From: Nocardia concava NBRC 100430
GTDB taxonomy: Bacteria > Actinomycetota > Actinomycetes > Mycobacteriales > Mycobacteriaceae
Length of the DNA stretch: 64,000 bases
NCBI RefSeq assembly: GCF_000308815.1
Contig: NZ_BAFX01000120.1
Span: 20,144-84,143 of the forward strand
Direction: 5' to 3'
This document shows, piece by piece, positions 8,318 to 16,951 of the stretch. The notes below the pieces were generated by a model that was not told the DNA's origin, ran no database searches, and worked only from the letters and a program-made list of their open reading frames with translations. The position numbers were made by a program, and so were the translations under genes. Every line of letters starts with the position of its first letter. Positions within the stretch are counted from its first letter, which is position 1.

Positions 8318-10957
8318 TTACCCCAGTAGTGAGGCGACGGGCGAGCGGTGCGGCGGCACACCATAGGTGGTGGTGCGCTGCCTGACCGGGCGGCCGATGC
8401 CCGACGCGATCTCCGTCAGTTCCTCGACCGTCTTGGCGGATCCGTGCTCGGAACCGGCCATGCGGGAAATGGTCTCCTCCATGAGCGTGCCACCGAGGTC
8501 GTTGGCTCCACCATTGAGCATCAACTGGGTTCCCTTGATACCAAGTTTCACCCAGCTGGTCTGAATATTCTCGATACGGCCGTGCAACATGATGCGCGCG
8601 AGGGCGTGCGCGGCGCGGTTGTCGCGCACGGTCGGGCCGGGGCGGGAGGCGCCGGCCAGGTAGAGCGGGGCGCTCTGGTGCACGAACGGGAGCAGCACGA
8701 ATTCGGTGAAACCGCCCGTCTCGTCCTGGATTCCGCGCAGCACCCGGAGGTGGCCGACCCAGTGCTTCGGGTTGTCCACGTGCCCGTACATCATGGTCGA
8801 GCTGGAGCGGATGCCCACCTTGTGCGCGGTGGTGATGACATCCACCCAGGCCGAGGCGGGCAGCTTGCCCTTGGTCAGCACCCAGCGCACCTCGTCGTCG
8901 AGGATCTCCGCGGCGGTGCCCGGAATCGAGTCCAGCCCGGCCTCTTTCAGCGCCGAGAGCCAGTCGTGCACGGACTGGCCGCCGCGCGAGGCGCCGTTCA
9001 CGATCTCCATGGGGCTGAACGCGTGCACGTGCATCTCGGGGATGCGGGCCTTGATGGCGCGCACCAGATCCGCGTACCCGGTGACCGGCAGTTCCGGATC
9101 GATGCCGCCCTGCATGCAGATCTCGGTCGCGCCCTCGACCCATGCCTCCCAGGCGCGGTCGGCGACCTCGGACGGGCTCAGGCTGAAGGCGTCGGCATCG
9201 CCCTTGCGCTGCGCGAACGCGCAGAAGCGGCAGCCGGTGTAGCAGATATTGGTGAAGTTGATGTTCCGGTTGACGATGTAGGTGACGTCATCGCCCACGG
9301 CGTCGCGGCGCAGCTGGTCGGCCAGCGCGGTGACGGCCTCCAGTGCCGGGCCGTCGGCGGTGGCCAGGGCCAGGTACTGATCGTCGGACAGTCCGGCCGG
9401 GTCCTTCTCGGCGGCGCGCAGGGCGGCCATCACGTCGGCGTCGAAGCGCTCGGGCGCGGCGGCGGCCAGTTCGTGCACCTGCTCGCGAATGGACTCCCAG
9501 TCACCGAAGGCACCCAGCGAATCATCGGCAATGCCGGAGTCGCTGCGGGATTCGGTGAGGCGGCCCTCGCTGTCGATGGCGGTGTTGAGATCGATGCGGC
9601 CGACCGATTCCCAGTCGTGGTCCGGCTCCTGCCAGGGCAGGCCGGAAGGCTTCACGTCGGCGGCCAGGCCGGTCTTCGGATCCGACAGCGCGGCAACGTG
9701 TTTGGAGACGCGCGGATCGATCCACGGATGCCCGGCCAGCACGTACTTCGGGTGCGCGGTGATGCGCTCGGTGAGCACGTAACCGGCGTCCGCCGTGACC
9801 TGCGCGAGGGTCTCCAGATTCGGCCACGGCCGTTCCGGATTCACGTGGTCGGGGGTCAGCGGGGACACCCCGCCCCAGTCGTCGATGCCCGCCGCGATGA
9901 GCGCCCGGCATTCGTCCAGCGACACCAGATTCGGCGGGGCCTGGATGCGCATCTTCGGCCCCAGCAGCAGTCGGGCCACCGCGATGGTGGCCCGGAATTC
10001 CTCCAGATCGGCGTCCGGGGTGTCGCGCATGGCGGTGTTCTGCTTGGCCAGGAAGTTCTGCACGATGACTTCCTGCACGTGCCCGAACGCCTTGTGCGCC
10101 TTGCGGATCGCCAGGATGGACTCGGCGCGCTCGGTGAGGTTCTCGCCGATGCCCACCAGGATGCCGGTGGTGAACGGCACCGAGAGGCGACCGGCGTCGG
10201 TGAGCGCGCGCAGCCGCACGGCCGGATCCTTGTCCGGCGAACCGTAGTGCGCCTGACCGGGTTCGGTGAACAGCCGGGTGGAGGTGGTCTCCAGCATCAT
10301 GCCCATGGACGGGGCCACCGGCTTGAGTCGGGAGAGCTCCTCCCAGGTCATCACGCCCGGATTCAGGTGCGGCAGCAGGCCCGTCTCCTCCAGCACGCGA
10401 ATCGCCATGGCGCGCACGTAATCCAGGGTGGAGTCGTAGCCGCGCTCGTCGAGCCACTGCCGGGCCTCGGGCCAGCGCTCCTCCGGGCGGTCGCCGAGGG
10501 TGAAAAGCGCTTCCTTGCAGCCCAGTTCGGCGCCCTGGCGGGCGACCTCGAGAATCTCGTCGGGCTCCATGTACATGCCCTTGCCCTGGGCGCGCAGCTT
10601 GCCGGGCACGGTGACGAAGGTGCAGTAGTGGCACTTGTCGCGACACAGGTGGGTGATGGGGATGAACACCTTGCGCGAGTAGGTGATCGGGAGGGTCTCC
10701 CCCGCGTACCCGGTCTCGCGCAGACCCGCGTCGCGCACCCGTGCCGCCGAGGCGGTCAGATCCTCGAGATTCGCGCCGCGCGCGTGCAGCAGCACCACGG
10801 CTTCGTCGAGGTTGAGCGTCGCGCCGTCCCGGGCCCGGCGCAGCGCCCGGCGCATGGCCGAGTCGCTCGGGGGGTTCGGCGGCAGGCTCGGGTTCGCAAG
10901 ATCCGTCACGCCATCGATCATGCGCCATCCATCCGACTTATCCGACTCGGGTGCCAT
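8318..10957 (-). CDS. fbiC: FO synthase (CofG-CofH fusion), coenzyme F420 biosynthesis
   Basis: 879 aa fusion that makes 7,8-didemethyl-8-hydroxy-5-deazariboflavin from tyrosine and 5-amino-6-ribitylaminouracil. Two radical-SAM halves are visible: CofG with CRDKCHYC near residue 107 and CofH with CYTGCRFC near residue 575. Slightly longer than M. tuberculosis FbiC (856 aa); an internal ATG at residue 35 is a possible alternative start. The long plus-strand frames over it are GC-driven shadows. It implies F420-dependent redox enzymes in this organism. Confidence 0.95.
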   Translation of the reverse strand: MAPESDKSDGWRMIDGVTDLANPSLPPNPPSDSAMRRALRRARDGATLNLDEAVVLLHARGANLEDLTASAARVRDAGLRETGYAGETLPITYSRKVFIPITHLCRDKCHYCTFVTVPGKLRAQGKGMYMEPDEILEVARQGAELGCKEALFTLGDRPEERWPEARQWLDERGYDSTLDYVRAMAIRVLEETGLLPHLNPGVMTWEELSRLKPVAPSMGMMLETTSTRLFTEPGQAHYGSPDKDPAVRLRALTDAGRLSVPFTTGILVGIGENLTERAESILAIRKAHKAFGHVQEVIVQNFLAKQNTAMRDTPDADLEEFRATIAVARLLLGPKMRIQAPPNLVSLDECRALIAAGIDDWGGVSPLTPDHVNPERPWPNLETLAQVTADAGYVLTERITAHPKYVLAGHPWIDPRVSKHVAALSDPKTGLAADVKPSGLPWQEPDHDWESVGRIDLNTAIDSEGRLTESRSDSGIADDSLGAFGDWESIREQVHELAAAAPERFDADVMAALRAAEKDPAGLSDDQYLALATADGPALEAVTALADQLRRDAVGDDVTYIVNRNINFTNICYTGCRFCAFAQRKGDADAFSLSPSEVADRAWEAWVEGATEICMQGGIDPELPVTGYADLVRAIKARIPEMHVHAFSPMEIVNGASRGGQSVHDWLSALKEAGLDSIPGTAAEILDDEVRWVLTKGKLPASAWVDVITTAHKVGIRSSSTMMYGHVDNPKHWVGHLRVLRGIQDETGGFTEFVLLPFVHQSAPLYLAGASRPGPTVRDNRAAHALARIMLHGRIENIQTSWVKLGIKGTQLMLNGGANDLGGTLMEETISRMAGSEHGSAKTVEELTEIASGIGRPVRQRTTTYGVPPHRSPVASLLG

Positions 10958-11095
10958 GGAACGGGCAAACCCGTGTCCCCCGGCCGTTATTCCGGGCCGG
11001 TGATACGAGTATTCGTACTCACTGAGATCAACTGTTCAGATTTCAGTGGCGGTGAAATAGCCTGCCGGTTCGACCGCTTCGCCGGAGAAGAGGAA

Positions 11096-12568
11096 GTGAC
11101 CTTCGTGCTCGCGAAAATCCGCCGCGCCACCGTTGTCGCCGGGCTGGGCGCCGCCGCCCTGCTGACCGTCGCCACCAGCACCGCCCACGCCTTCGGGCCG
11201 GTGCCGCCGGCCAACCCGTATCTGGGCCCGACCGGCACCGCGACCATGCACGGCGACGCCGAGGCCTCCGACACCACGCCGCTGCCCGGCGTCGGCACCG
11301 GCGGCGTGCACGCCGACTTCCACGAACAGGCGGCGGCCTGCCCGACCATCCTGCAGGGCGCGGACGGACTCCCGCAGGCGCTGTGCACCAAGGTCACCGA
11401 CCGCGCGCCGGAAGTGTTGCTGCTGGATCCGAACAACGGCAACACCCTCGCCCGGCTCGATCTCACCAAGGGCAGCCTGCTCGGCGGGGTGTATGCCTAC
11501 CTCGACAATCAGGACCGGATGGTCACCGTCGACGGGTCCGGCAATCTGCTGCGCATCGGGCACCAGCGCGGCTCCGACGGGTCGTGGTCGCTGTCGATCG
11601 CCTCGAAAACCGATGTGACACAGGCGGTCACCGGGCACTGCGGCGGCGGTGACTGCGACGCGGTCAGCTCGGTGTCGCCCGACTACCAGGGCCAGGTGTG
11701 GTTCGCGACCGACGGCGCGGCCGCGGGATTCGTGGGCACCGATGGGACCGCGCGCTCGATCGTGCTCGCGCCCGGCGAGAACGTCGCCAACTCCATCGCG
11801 ACCGCGCCGCAGGGCATGGCGGTGGCCACCGACCACGCGCTGTATCTGCTGAACGTGGACGGCAGCGGCAATCCGCGGATCGTGTGGCGGCAGGCCTACG
11901 ATCGCGGACCGGCCCGCAAGCCCGGCCAATTGAGCTGGGGCACCGGCGCGACACCGACCTTCTTCGGGCCGAGTGACGGCACCGAGTACCTCGCCATCAC
12001 CGACAATGCGGCGACCAAGGAGAACCTGCTCGTCTTCGACACGGCCACCGGACATCAGATCTGCTCGGTGCCCGCCATCGACGGCACCGAGAACTCGCCC
12101 ATCGGATCGGGCAACAGCGTGTTCGTGGCCAGCACCTACGGCTACCCGTACCCGGCGCTGCCGCCGAACGCCGGGCCCAGTCAGCCCGCCAGCGCGCCGA
12201 TCTCGGGCGGCATGACGCGGATCGATGTGACGGGGTCCGGGTGCACGGTGGTGTGGACGAACAATGTGCCGTCCTCGGCGGTGCCGCGACTGTCCGTGGC
12301 GGACGGCAAGATCTACACCTTCACGCGGCATTCGCTGCTCGGCAGCGGTAGTGCCAGTGGCAGCGGTGGCCTCGGCAGCGGGAGTGCGGCGATCACCGAC
12401 AACTACAGCTTCGCGGTCATCGACGCCGCTACGGGTCACCTCGATACCGAGCAGTTCATAGGCGCGACCATGGTCAACGACACCCTGGAAATGGTGGGCA
12501 CCATCGCGCCCGGCCGAATCCAGTACCAGGGCACCACGACCGGGCTGTACCGGATCACGCCGAAGTAG
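11096..12568 (+). CDS. Secreted beta-propeller-like protein of unknown function
   Basis: 490 aa from the GTG at 11096, preceded by GGAGAAG at a 6-nt gap (a second GTG lies 9 nt on). Signal peptide at residues 1-28 (VVAGLGAAALLTVATS then AHA). The mature part has repeated strand-turn units of PQQ/WD-like propellers, e.g. LLLDPNNGNTLARLDL, FVGTDGTARSIVL, LLVFDTATGHQICSV. A Gly/Ser-only linker lies at about residues 415-430, and paired cysteines suggest disulfides. Exported; ligand unknown. The same frame extends far upstream antisense to fbiC and that part is not coding. Confidence 0.75.
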   Translation: MTFVLAKIRRATVVAGLGAAALLTVATSTAHAFGPVPPANPYLGPTGTATMHGDAEASDTTPLPGVGTGGVHADFHEQAAACPTILQGADGLPQALCTKVTDRAPEVLLLDPNNGNTLARLDLTKGSLLGGVYAYLDNQDRMVTVDGSGNLLRIGHQRGSDGSWSLSIASKTDVTQAVTGHCGGGDCDAVSSVSPDYQGQVWFATDGAAAGFVGTDGTARSIVLAPGENVANSIATAPQGMAVATDHALYLLNVDGSGNPRIVWRQAYDRGPARKPGQLSWGTGATPTFFGPSDGTEYLAITDNAATKENLLVFDTATGHQICSVPAIDGTENSPIGSGNSVFVASTYGYPYPALPPNAGPSQPASAPISGGMTRIDVTGSGCTVVWTNNVPSSAVPRLSVADGKIYTFTRHSLLGSGSASGSGGLGSGSAAITDNYSFAVIDAATGHLDTEQFIGATMVNDTLEMVGTIAPGRIQYQGTTTGLYRITPK

Positions 12569-12577
12569 CGAACGCCT

Positions 12578-12654
12578 CGTCATTCCGGCGCGCTTTTGGC
12601 CGGAATCCACCGCCCGCAGTAGTGGATCCCGGCCAAAAGCATGCCGGGATGACG
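12578..12654. repeat. Double-hairpin dispersed repeat, copy A
   Basis: 77 bp made of two 33-bp arms in inverted orientation around an 11-bp centre. Each arm folds on itself: ATTCCGGC with GCCGGAAT in the left arm, ATCCCGGC with GCCGGGAT in the right. Copies B (14300-14374) and C (56959-57033) share the design. It lies just past the stop of the secreted protein, so it could also act as a terminator. Confidence 0.85.
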
Positions 12655-12689
12655 GGAAGGGCGGTCGGATTCATGCAAGCATGGGCAGC

Positions 12690-13196
12690 ATGTCCCAGCC
12701 TCCCGCCGCAGGCGGCATCCTGGCCGACCCGTCGCGGCGTCCCAGCCCGCGCGCCAAACTGCTGTGGGCGCTCAGCGCCGCGCTGTCCTGGGTGGTGCCG
12801 GTGCTGGGGGTGGGGATCTGGGCGCTGTTCGACTCGCATCGACGCGGCATCCAGGGCCTGGTGCTCGGAATCGTGCTGCTGGCAGCGGTATTCAGCGTCG
12901 CGGTGATCCCGCTGTGGCGCTACGCGGTGCACCGCTGGGAGATCACCGACGAGGCCGTGTACACCCGCACCGGCTGGTTCACCCAGGAGAGCCGGGTCGC
13001 GCCGATCACCCGGGTGCAGACCGTGGACACCTACCGGGGACCCCTCGAACGGCTGCTGGGGCTGGCCACCGTCACCGTCACCACCGCCTCCTCGGCCGGG
13101 GCGGTGCACATCAGCGCGCTGGCGCTGGCCGACGCCCGCGACACCGTCGCGCAGTTGACCGCCATCGCCGCGCAGCATCGGGGGGATGCCACGTGA
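12690..13196 (+). CDS. Bacterial PH-domain membrane protein (YdbS-like)
   Basis: 168 aa from the ATG at 12690 (ATG at 12681 is an alternative). Two transmembrane segments at about residues 22-45 and 55-72, then a bPH2 domain (WEITDEAVYTRTGWFTQESR ... VPITRVQTVD-type core). The stop overlaps the next start (GTGA), coupling it to the larger YdbT-like partner, as in YdbS/YdbT pairs of Bacillus and Actinobacteria. These pairs have been linked to membrane stress or antimicrobial resistance elsewhere; the role here is unknown. Confidence 0.85.
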   Translation: MSQPPAAGGILADPSRRPSPRAKLLWALSAALSWVVPVLGVGIWALFDSHRRGIQGLVLGIVLLAAVFSVAVIPLWRYAVHRWEITDEAVYTRTGWFTQESRVAPITRVQTVDTYRGPLERLLGLATVTVTTASSAGAVHISALALADARDTVAQLTAIAAQHRGDAT

Positions 13197-14872
13197 CCCA
13201 GTCGAATCCCGATCCCGAGGCGTTCTCGGACACGTACCCGACGGAAGTGCTCGCGCCGCTGCCCGGGCCGATCGGGTCCGCCGCCGACAGCTGGCAGCGG
13301 CTCGACAAGCGCATGCTGCTGGTCCACCCGGTCACCGAGCTCATCCGATACATCCCGGTCCTGATCGCCACGCTGGTCGCGGGGGCCAGCGCCGACAACC
13401 CCATGTGGTCGCTGGCCGTGGTGGCGATCATCGTGGGTTTCGCGCTCACCCGCTGGTTCACCACCACCTATCGGATCACCCCCGAGAACGTGGAACTGCG
13501 CACCGGACTGATCCAGCGCAAGCGACTCTCGGTGCCGCGCAATCGGGTTCGCTCGGTGGACGTGCAGGCCGACCTGCTGCACCGGGCGCTCGGGCTGGCG
13601 GTGCTGTCCATCGGCACCGGGCAGGACGCGGAGAAGAAGGACCAGTTCAAGCTGGATTCGCTGGATGCCAAGCTGGTCCCGGAACTGCGCCTCGCGCTCC
13701 TGGCCCACACCCGCGCGGCCGCGGAACCGGTTGACTCCCCGGCGATTACGACCGACGGCACTGCTGTCGACACAGCGCCCGCCGATCCCGCCGTGGAAAT
13801 CGCGCACTGGCAACCGGATTGGGTGCGCTACGCCCCACTGTCCTTGACCGGCTTCGCGATTGTCGCACCGGTCGTGGGTCTGGCCTTCCAGTACGGCTTC
13901 GCCCAGATCTTCCTGAAGTCCGGCACCCTCCAGGATGTCGGTCACCGCGGCGCGACTGTCATCGCGGGCGTGATCGCCCTTCTGATCGTCATCCTCGTGG
14001 TGGTGGTCAGCCTCGCCGCCTGCGCCCGCTACCTGATGACCTGGTTCGGCCTCAACGTCCACGACGACGGCAAAACCCTGACCATCCGCCACGGCCTGTT
14101 CACCACCCGCCAAACAACTCTCGACCTCGCCCGCCTCCGCGGCGCGACCGTCAACGAGCCGCTCATGTTGCGCCTGGCCGGTGCCGCCGAACTCGAAGCC
14201 ATCATGGTCGGCACCAGCCCCCGCCAGAAGATCCTGCCCCAGGCACCCCGCGCCGCCGTGGATCGGACCCTGGCCCACCTCCTCGGCGATACCCCACCCC
14301 GTCATTCCGGCGCGCTTTTGGCCGGAATCCACCACACCGCTGTGGATCCCGGCCAAAAGCATGCCGGGATGACGGAGGAGATCCCTGCCCCGCTGCCCGT
14401 GACCGCCGCGCTGGTTCCCCACGGCCCGGTAGCCCGTCGCCGCCGGTATACCCGCGCCATGGGCCCGCTCGCGGTGGTCGCGGCCGCCTTGCTCGCGATA
14501 TCCCTTGCCGGAGTGGATATTCCACTCTGGCTCTGGATAGTCCTGGCCATCGCCGTGCCGATCGCGGCGGCGTTGGCGTGGGATCGCTATCGCGGTCTCG
14601 GCCACGCCGTGCTGCCCGCCGCGAACGGCAATCCCGCCTGGCTGATCACTCGCAGCGGGTCGCTGGACCGCGATCGCGACTGCTTGGAAGCGCCGGGCGT
14701 CATCGGCTGGACCGTCCGACAGAGCTTCTTCCAGCGCCGCGCGGGCGTGGCCACGGTCGTGGCCGCCTCCGCCGCGGGCAAGAAGCGGTACCACGTCATC
14801 GACCTGCCCCTCGATCAGGCGTGGGCCTTGATCGAGGCGGTCACTCCGGGACAGCTCGGCACCGGCCGATAG
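13193..14872 (+). CDS. Multi-PH-domain membrane protein (YdbT-like) carrying an in-frame repeat
   Basis: 559 aa, GTG start overlapping the upstream stop by 4 nt. Three bPH2 modules with transmembrane pairs between them: TMs at about residues 50-85, 215-290 and 420-460; PH cores at YRITPENVELRTGLIQRKRL, the LNVHDDGKTLTIRHGLFTTR region, and a degenerate C-terminal one. Residues 370-394 are encoded by repeat copy B (HSGALLAGIH...), which adds 25 codons without breaking the frame, just before the third module. Confidence 0.85.
   Translation: MTQSNPDPEAFSDTYPTEVLAPLPGPIGSAADSWQRLDKRMLLVHPVTELIRYIPVLIATLVAGASADNPMWSLAVVAIIVGFALTRWFTTTYRITPENVELRTGLIQRKRLSVPRNRVRSVDVQADLLHRALGLAVLSIGTGQDAEKKDQFKLDSLDAKLVPELRLALLAHTRAAAEPVDSPAITTDGTAVDTAPADPAVEIAHWQPDWVRYAPLSLTGFAIVAPVVGLAFQYGFAQIFLKSGTLQDVGHRGATVIAGVIALLIVILVVVVSLAACARYLMTWFGLNVHDDGKTLTIRHGLFTTRQTTLDLARLRGATVNEPLMLRLAGAAELEAIMVGTSPRQKILPQAPRAAVDRTLAHLLGDTPPRHSGALLAGIHHTAVDPGQKHAGMTEEIPAPLPVTAALVPHGPVARRRRYTRAMGPLAVVAAALLAISLAGVDIPLWLWIVLAIAVPIAAALAWDRYRGLGHAVLPAANGNPAWLITRSGSLDRDRDCLEAPGVIGWTVRQSFFQRRAGVATVVAASAAGKKRYHVIDLPLDQAWALIEAVTPGQLGTGR
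14300..14374. repeat. Double-hairpin dispersed repeat, copy B, inside a coding sequence
   Basis: 75 bp, the same orientation as copy A and about 90 percent identical over the arms. It lies within the YdbT-like gene. Its length is exactly 25 codons and the frame used has no stop, so the host protein stays open. Confidence 0.85.
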
Positions 14873-14882
14873 CGGTACGGCG

Positions 14883-16187
14883 TCAGCCGAGAACGGGGTA
14901 GTTGGAGCGAATCACGTTCTGCGGGTCGCGGTCTCGCTTGATCGCGCGGAGGCGGTCGATGGTCGTGGCGTCGAAGGCGGCGGCCGCGGATTCGCCCGGG
15001 GCCAGGAAGGTGAAGGGCTTCCGGCCGGTGATCTGGGCACCGAACTGGCCCACCAGGGCGTCGATCTTGGCGTTCACGGCGTCGCGCAGTTGCGGGAGCC
15101 CGAGGCCGAGCAGGTAGATCAGGTACTGCTCCGGCATCGCCTCGCGGGCGCCGCCGGTGGCCCGGGACAGGACGCCGCCGAGGTGGCGGACCTGGATATT
15201 GACCAGTGGCGCAACGGATTCGCCGAGAATGATCTTCTCCGCCTCCGGGGTCAGCTCGGTCAGCAGTTCGGTGCGGCCGATGGACGGGCTGGGGTCGGTC
15301 GGCTCGGAGGTGATGGTCCCGAGTGCGGCCACCGACATGGCGGCCCGGGTATCGGAGACCGCGCCTTCGATACCGTCGAGCACGGAGACCAGGTCCCGGC
15401 CCGCTTCCGGGTCACCGAGGTAGGCGACATCCAGGGCCACCATCTCCGGGGCCTGCGGGAACTGGAACCGCTGGAACCACACCGACAGCTCGTCGGGCGC
15501 CTGAGAGGTCAAGGTGCGGAAGGCATCCCACACTTCGTGCAGGCGCTCGGCGGGCCACATGATCCGGCCGCCGTACAGGCCGGGCGCATCGAACAGCTCG
15601 ACTTCGAGGCCGGTCACCACGGCGAAGTCGCCGCCACCACCGGACAGTGCCCAGAACAGATCCGGATCGCTGTCCGCGGTCACCCGGGCCGGGTGACCCT
15701 CGGCATCCACGATCTCGAAGGCGCGCACCGCATTCGAGGCCCAGCCGTGCTTGCGGCCGAACCAGCCCGCACCGCCGCCCAGCGTGTACCCGGTCACGCC
15801 GACCACCGGATTACTGCCGGCGAGCCCGGTGAGCCCGTGCTCGGCCGCCGCGGCCTGCACCCGTCCCCACTGCGCGCCCGCGCCGACCCGCGCCACCCGG
15901 GCAGCCGGGTCGATCTCGATCCGGTTCAACGCACCGGTGCGCAGCAGAATCGCGTTCTCCACCCCGCCGGTCGCGCCGTGCCCGGTCGGCTGGGTGACCA
16001 CCGGGATGCCCGCGCCGCGCGCGTACCGCACCACGGCCGCCACATCGTCGACGTCGGCGGCCTCGACCACCACCGCCACGGGCTGCGTGACCGCAATGCT
16101 CCACGGCCGGGCGGCCTGCTCGAAATCGGTGTCGCCCGCGGTCAATACGCGGCCGCGGACAGTGTTGCGCAGTTCGTCGAATCCCAT
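14883..16187 (-). CDS. FAD-binding oxidoreductase (berberine-bridge-enzyme type)
   Basis: 434 aa. N-terminal FAD_binding_4 domain with the covalent-flavin histidine in PTGHGATGG, the family GYTLGGGAGWFGRKHG loop and SGGGGDFAVVTG; the C-terminal BBE segment ends with RDPQNVIRSNYPVLG. The usual second covalent cysteine is not evident, so single attachment through His is likely. Substrate unknown. It is convergent with the YdbT-like gene and has no partner genes. Confidence 0.85.
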   Translation of the reverse strand: MGFDELRNTVRGRVLTAGDTDFEQAARPWSIAVTQPVAVVVEAADVDDVAAVVRYARGAGIPVVTQPTGHGATGGVENAILLRTGALNRIEIDPAARVARVGAGAQWGRVQAAAAEHGLTGLAGSNPVVGVTGYTLGGGAGWFGRKHGWASNAVRAFEIVDAEGHPARVTADSDPDLFWALSGGGGDFAVVTGLEVELFDAPGLYGGRIMWPAERLHEVWDAFRTLTSQAPDELSVWFQRFQFPQAPEMVALDVAYLGDPEAGRDLVSVLDGIEGAVSDTRAAMSVAALGTITSEPTDPSPSIGRTELLTELTPEAEKIILGESVAPLVNIQVRHLGGVLSRATGGAREAMPEQYLIYLLGLGLPQLRDAVNAKIDALVGQFGAQITGRKPFTFLAPGESAAAAFDATTIDRLRAIKRDRDPQNVIRSNYPVLG

Positions 16188-16291
16188 CGTCTTTCCCCTT
16201 GCTCGTCCTCGCTGTTATCGCGTTCATGAAGATGACGAGAGGGAACGGCGGAGTGTGACTCCGCCGAGAAACGCCTAGCCTGTGAGCTCGA

Positions 16292-16786
16292 TCACGCGCC
16301 AGTGGTGGCCAGCCGGGCGGTGGCCCGGTAGTACAGGTACATGCCCGAGGGCAGCAGACCGCAGATGAGCAGCAGCATGGTCGGCCAGTCGCCCATGAGC
16401 AGCGCGTAGCCGCTCGGGCTGAACCCGGCGCAGATCAGGAATCCGACCGTCCACACCAGGATCGGCGACGCCATCATCGGAATCCGCTGTGTCACAACAC
16501 CCATGCCCATCACCAGCAGCACATTGATCACCGCGGCCGCCAGCGCCGTGAACGGCAGCGCGATCGCGCCCTCGGTGGTGGTCGAGGCCAGCGGCGCGGC
16601 CATCACCGGCGACAACTCCGGCAGATGCGCCTGCCCGGCGTAGAGCGGCAGGAACAGCACCTCGAGCCCGAGCGTGATCACGGCGTCGATCAGCAGCAGC
16701 CCGGCGATCACCGCATTGAGCACGGTGCGCACCGGTTCGTTCTCGGCTATGGCATCGCCCGTCCGGGCGCCGACGGCGGCCGTCAC
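16292..16786 (-). CDS. Four-TM membrane protein (Rv1171-like by position)
   Basis: 164 aa from a GTG at 16786 that overlaps the stop of the 52-aa gene as GTGA. Four hydrophobic segments (AVIAGLLLIDAVITLGL, a central TM, VINVLLVMGMGVV, PTMLLLICGLLPSGMYLYY) and no catalytic motif. In M. tuberculosis the gene after mshB (Rv1171) is also a small membrane protein, and position supports orthology. An in-frame extension to 16876 is open but runs through the upstream small gene. Confidence 0.7.
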   Translation of the reverse strand: MTAAVGARTGDAIAENEPVRTVLNAVIAGLLLIDAVITLGLEVLFLPLYAGQAHLPELSPVMAAPLASTTTEGAIALPFTALAAAVINVLLVMGMGVVTQRIPMMASPILVWTVGFLICAGFSPSGYALLMGDWPTMLLLICGLLPSGMYLYYRATARLATTGA

Positions 16787-16941
16787 GGCACCGGCGGGAA
16801 TCCGAGCAGCGTCAGCAGGTGACTCTGCATGTCCACGAACCCGTACAGCACCGACAGGTACAGCTCGTGCTGCCATTCGAAGTACGGGCGCTGGCTCTCG
16901 ACGAAAGCCGCTATCGCATTCTGCAAATCCCAGTTGTACAT
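16783..16941 (-). CDS. 52-aa small protein between mshB and membrane gene
   Basis: Starts at ATG 16941, 10 bp past the mshB stop, with GAGGA 7 nt upstream, and ends at TGA 16783 overlapping the next start. The protein is rich in aromatics and amphipathic (starts MYNWDLQNAIAAFV, contains FEWQHELYLSVLYGF). No cysteine, no signal peptide; two predicted helices. Tight spacing and a good ribosome site argue for a real gene. Function unknown; possibly a partner of the adjacent membrane protein. Confidence 0.72.
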   Translation of the reverse strand: MYNWDLQNAIAAFVESQRPYFEWQHELYLSVLYGFVDMQSHLLTLLGFPPVP

Positions 16942-16951
16942 GGCTCAGTCC

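Noticed and set aside
8348..11095. Plus-strand open frame of about 900 codons opposite fbiC
   Set aside because: It is the antisense shadow of fbiC in GC-rich DNA; only the part from 11096 has a start, ribosome site, signal peptide and protein-like composition.
12578..12654. CRISPR repeat interpretation of the double-hairpin elements
   Set aside because: Copies are dispersed kilobases apart with no spacer array and no cas genes in the window.
13031..14794. 587-codon minus-strand frame opposite the PH-domain genes
   Set aside because: Antisense shadow rich in Gly/Arg/His; the plus-strand genes overlap by 4 nt and have membrane and PH features.
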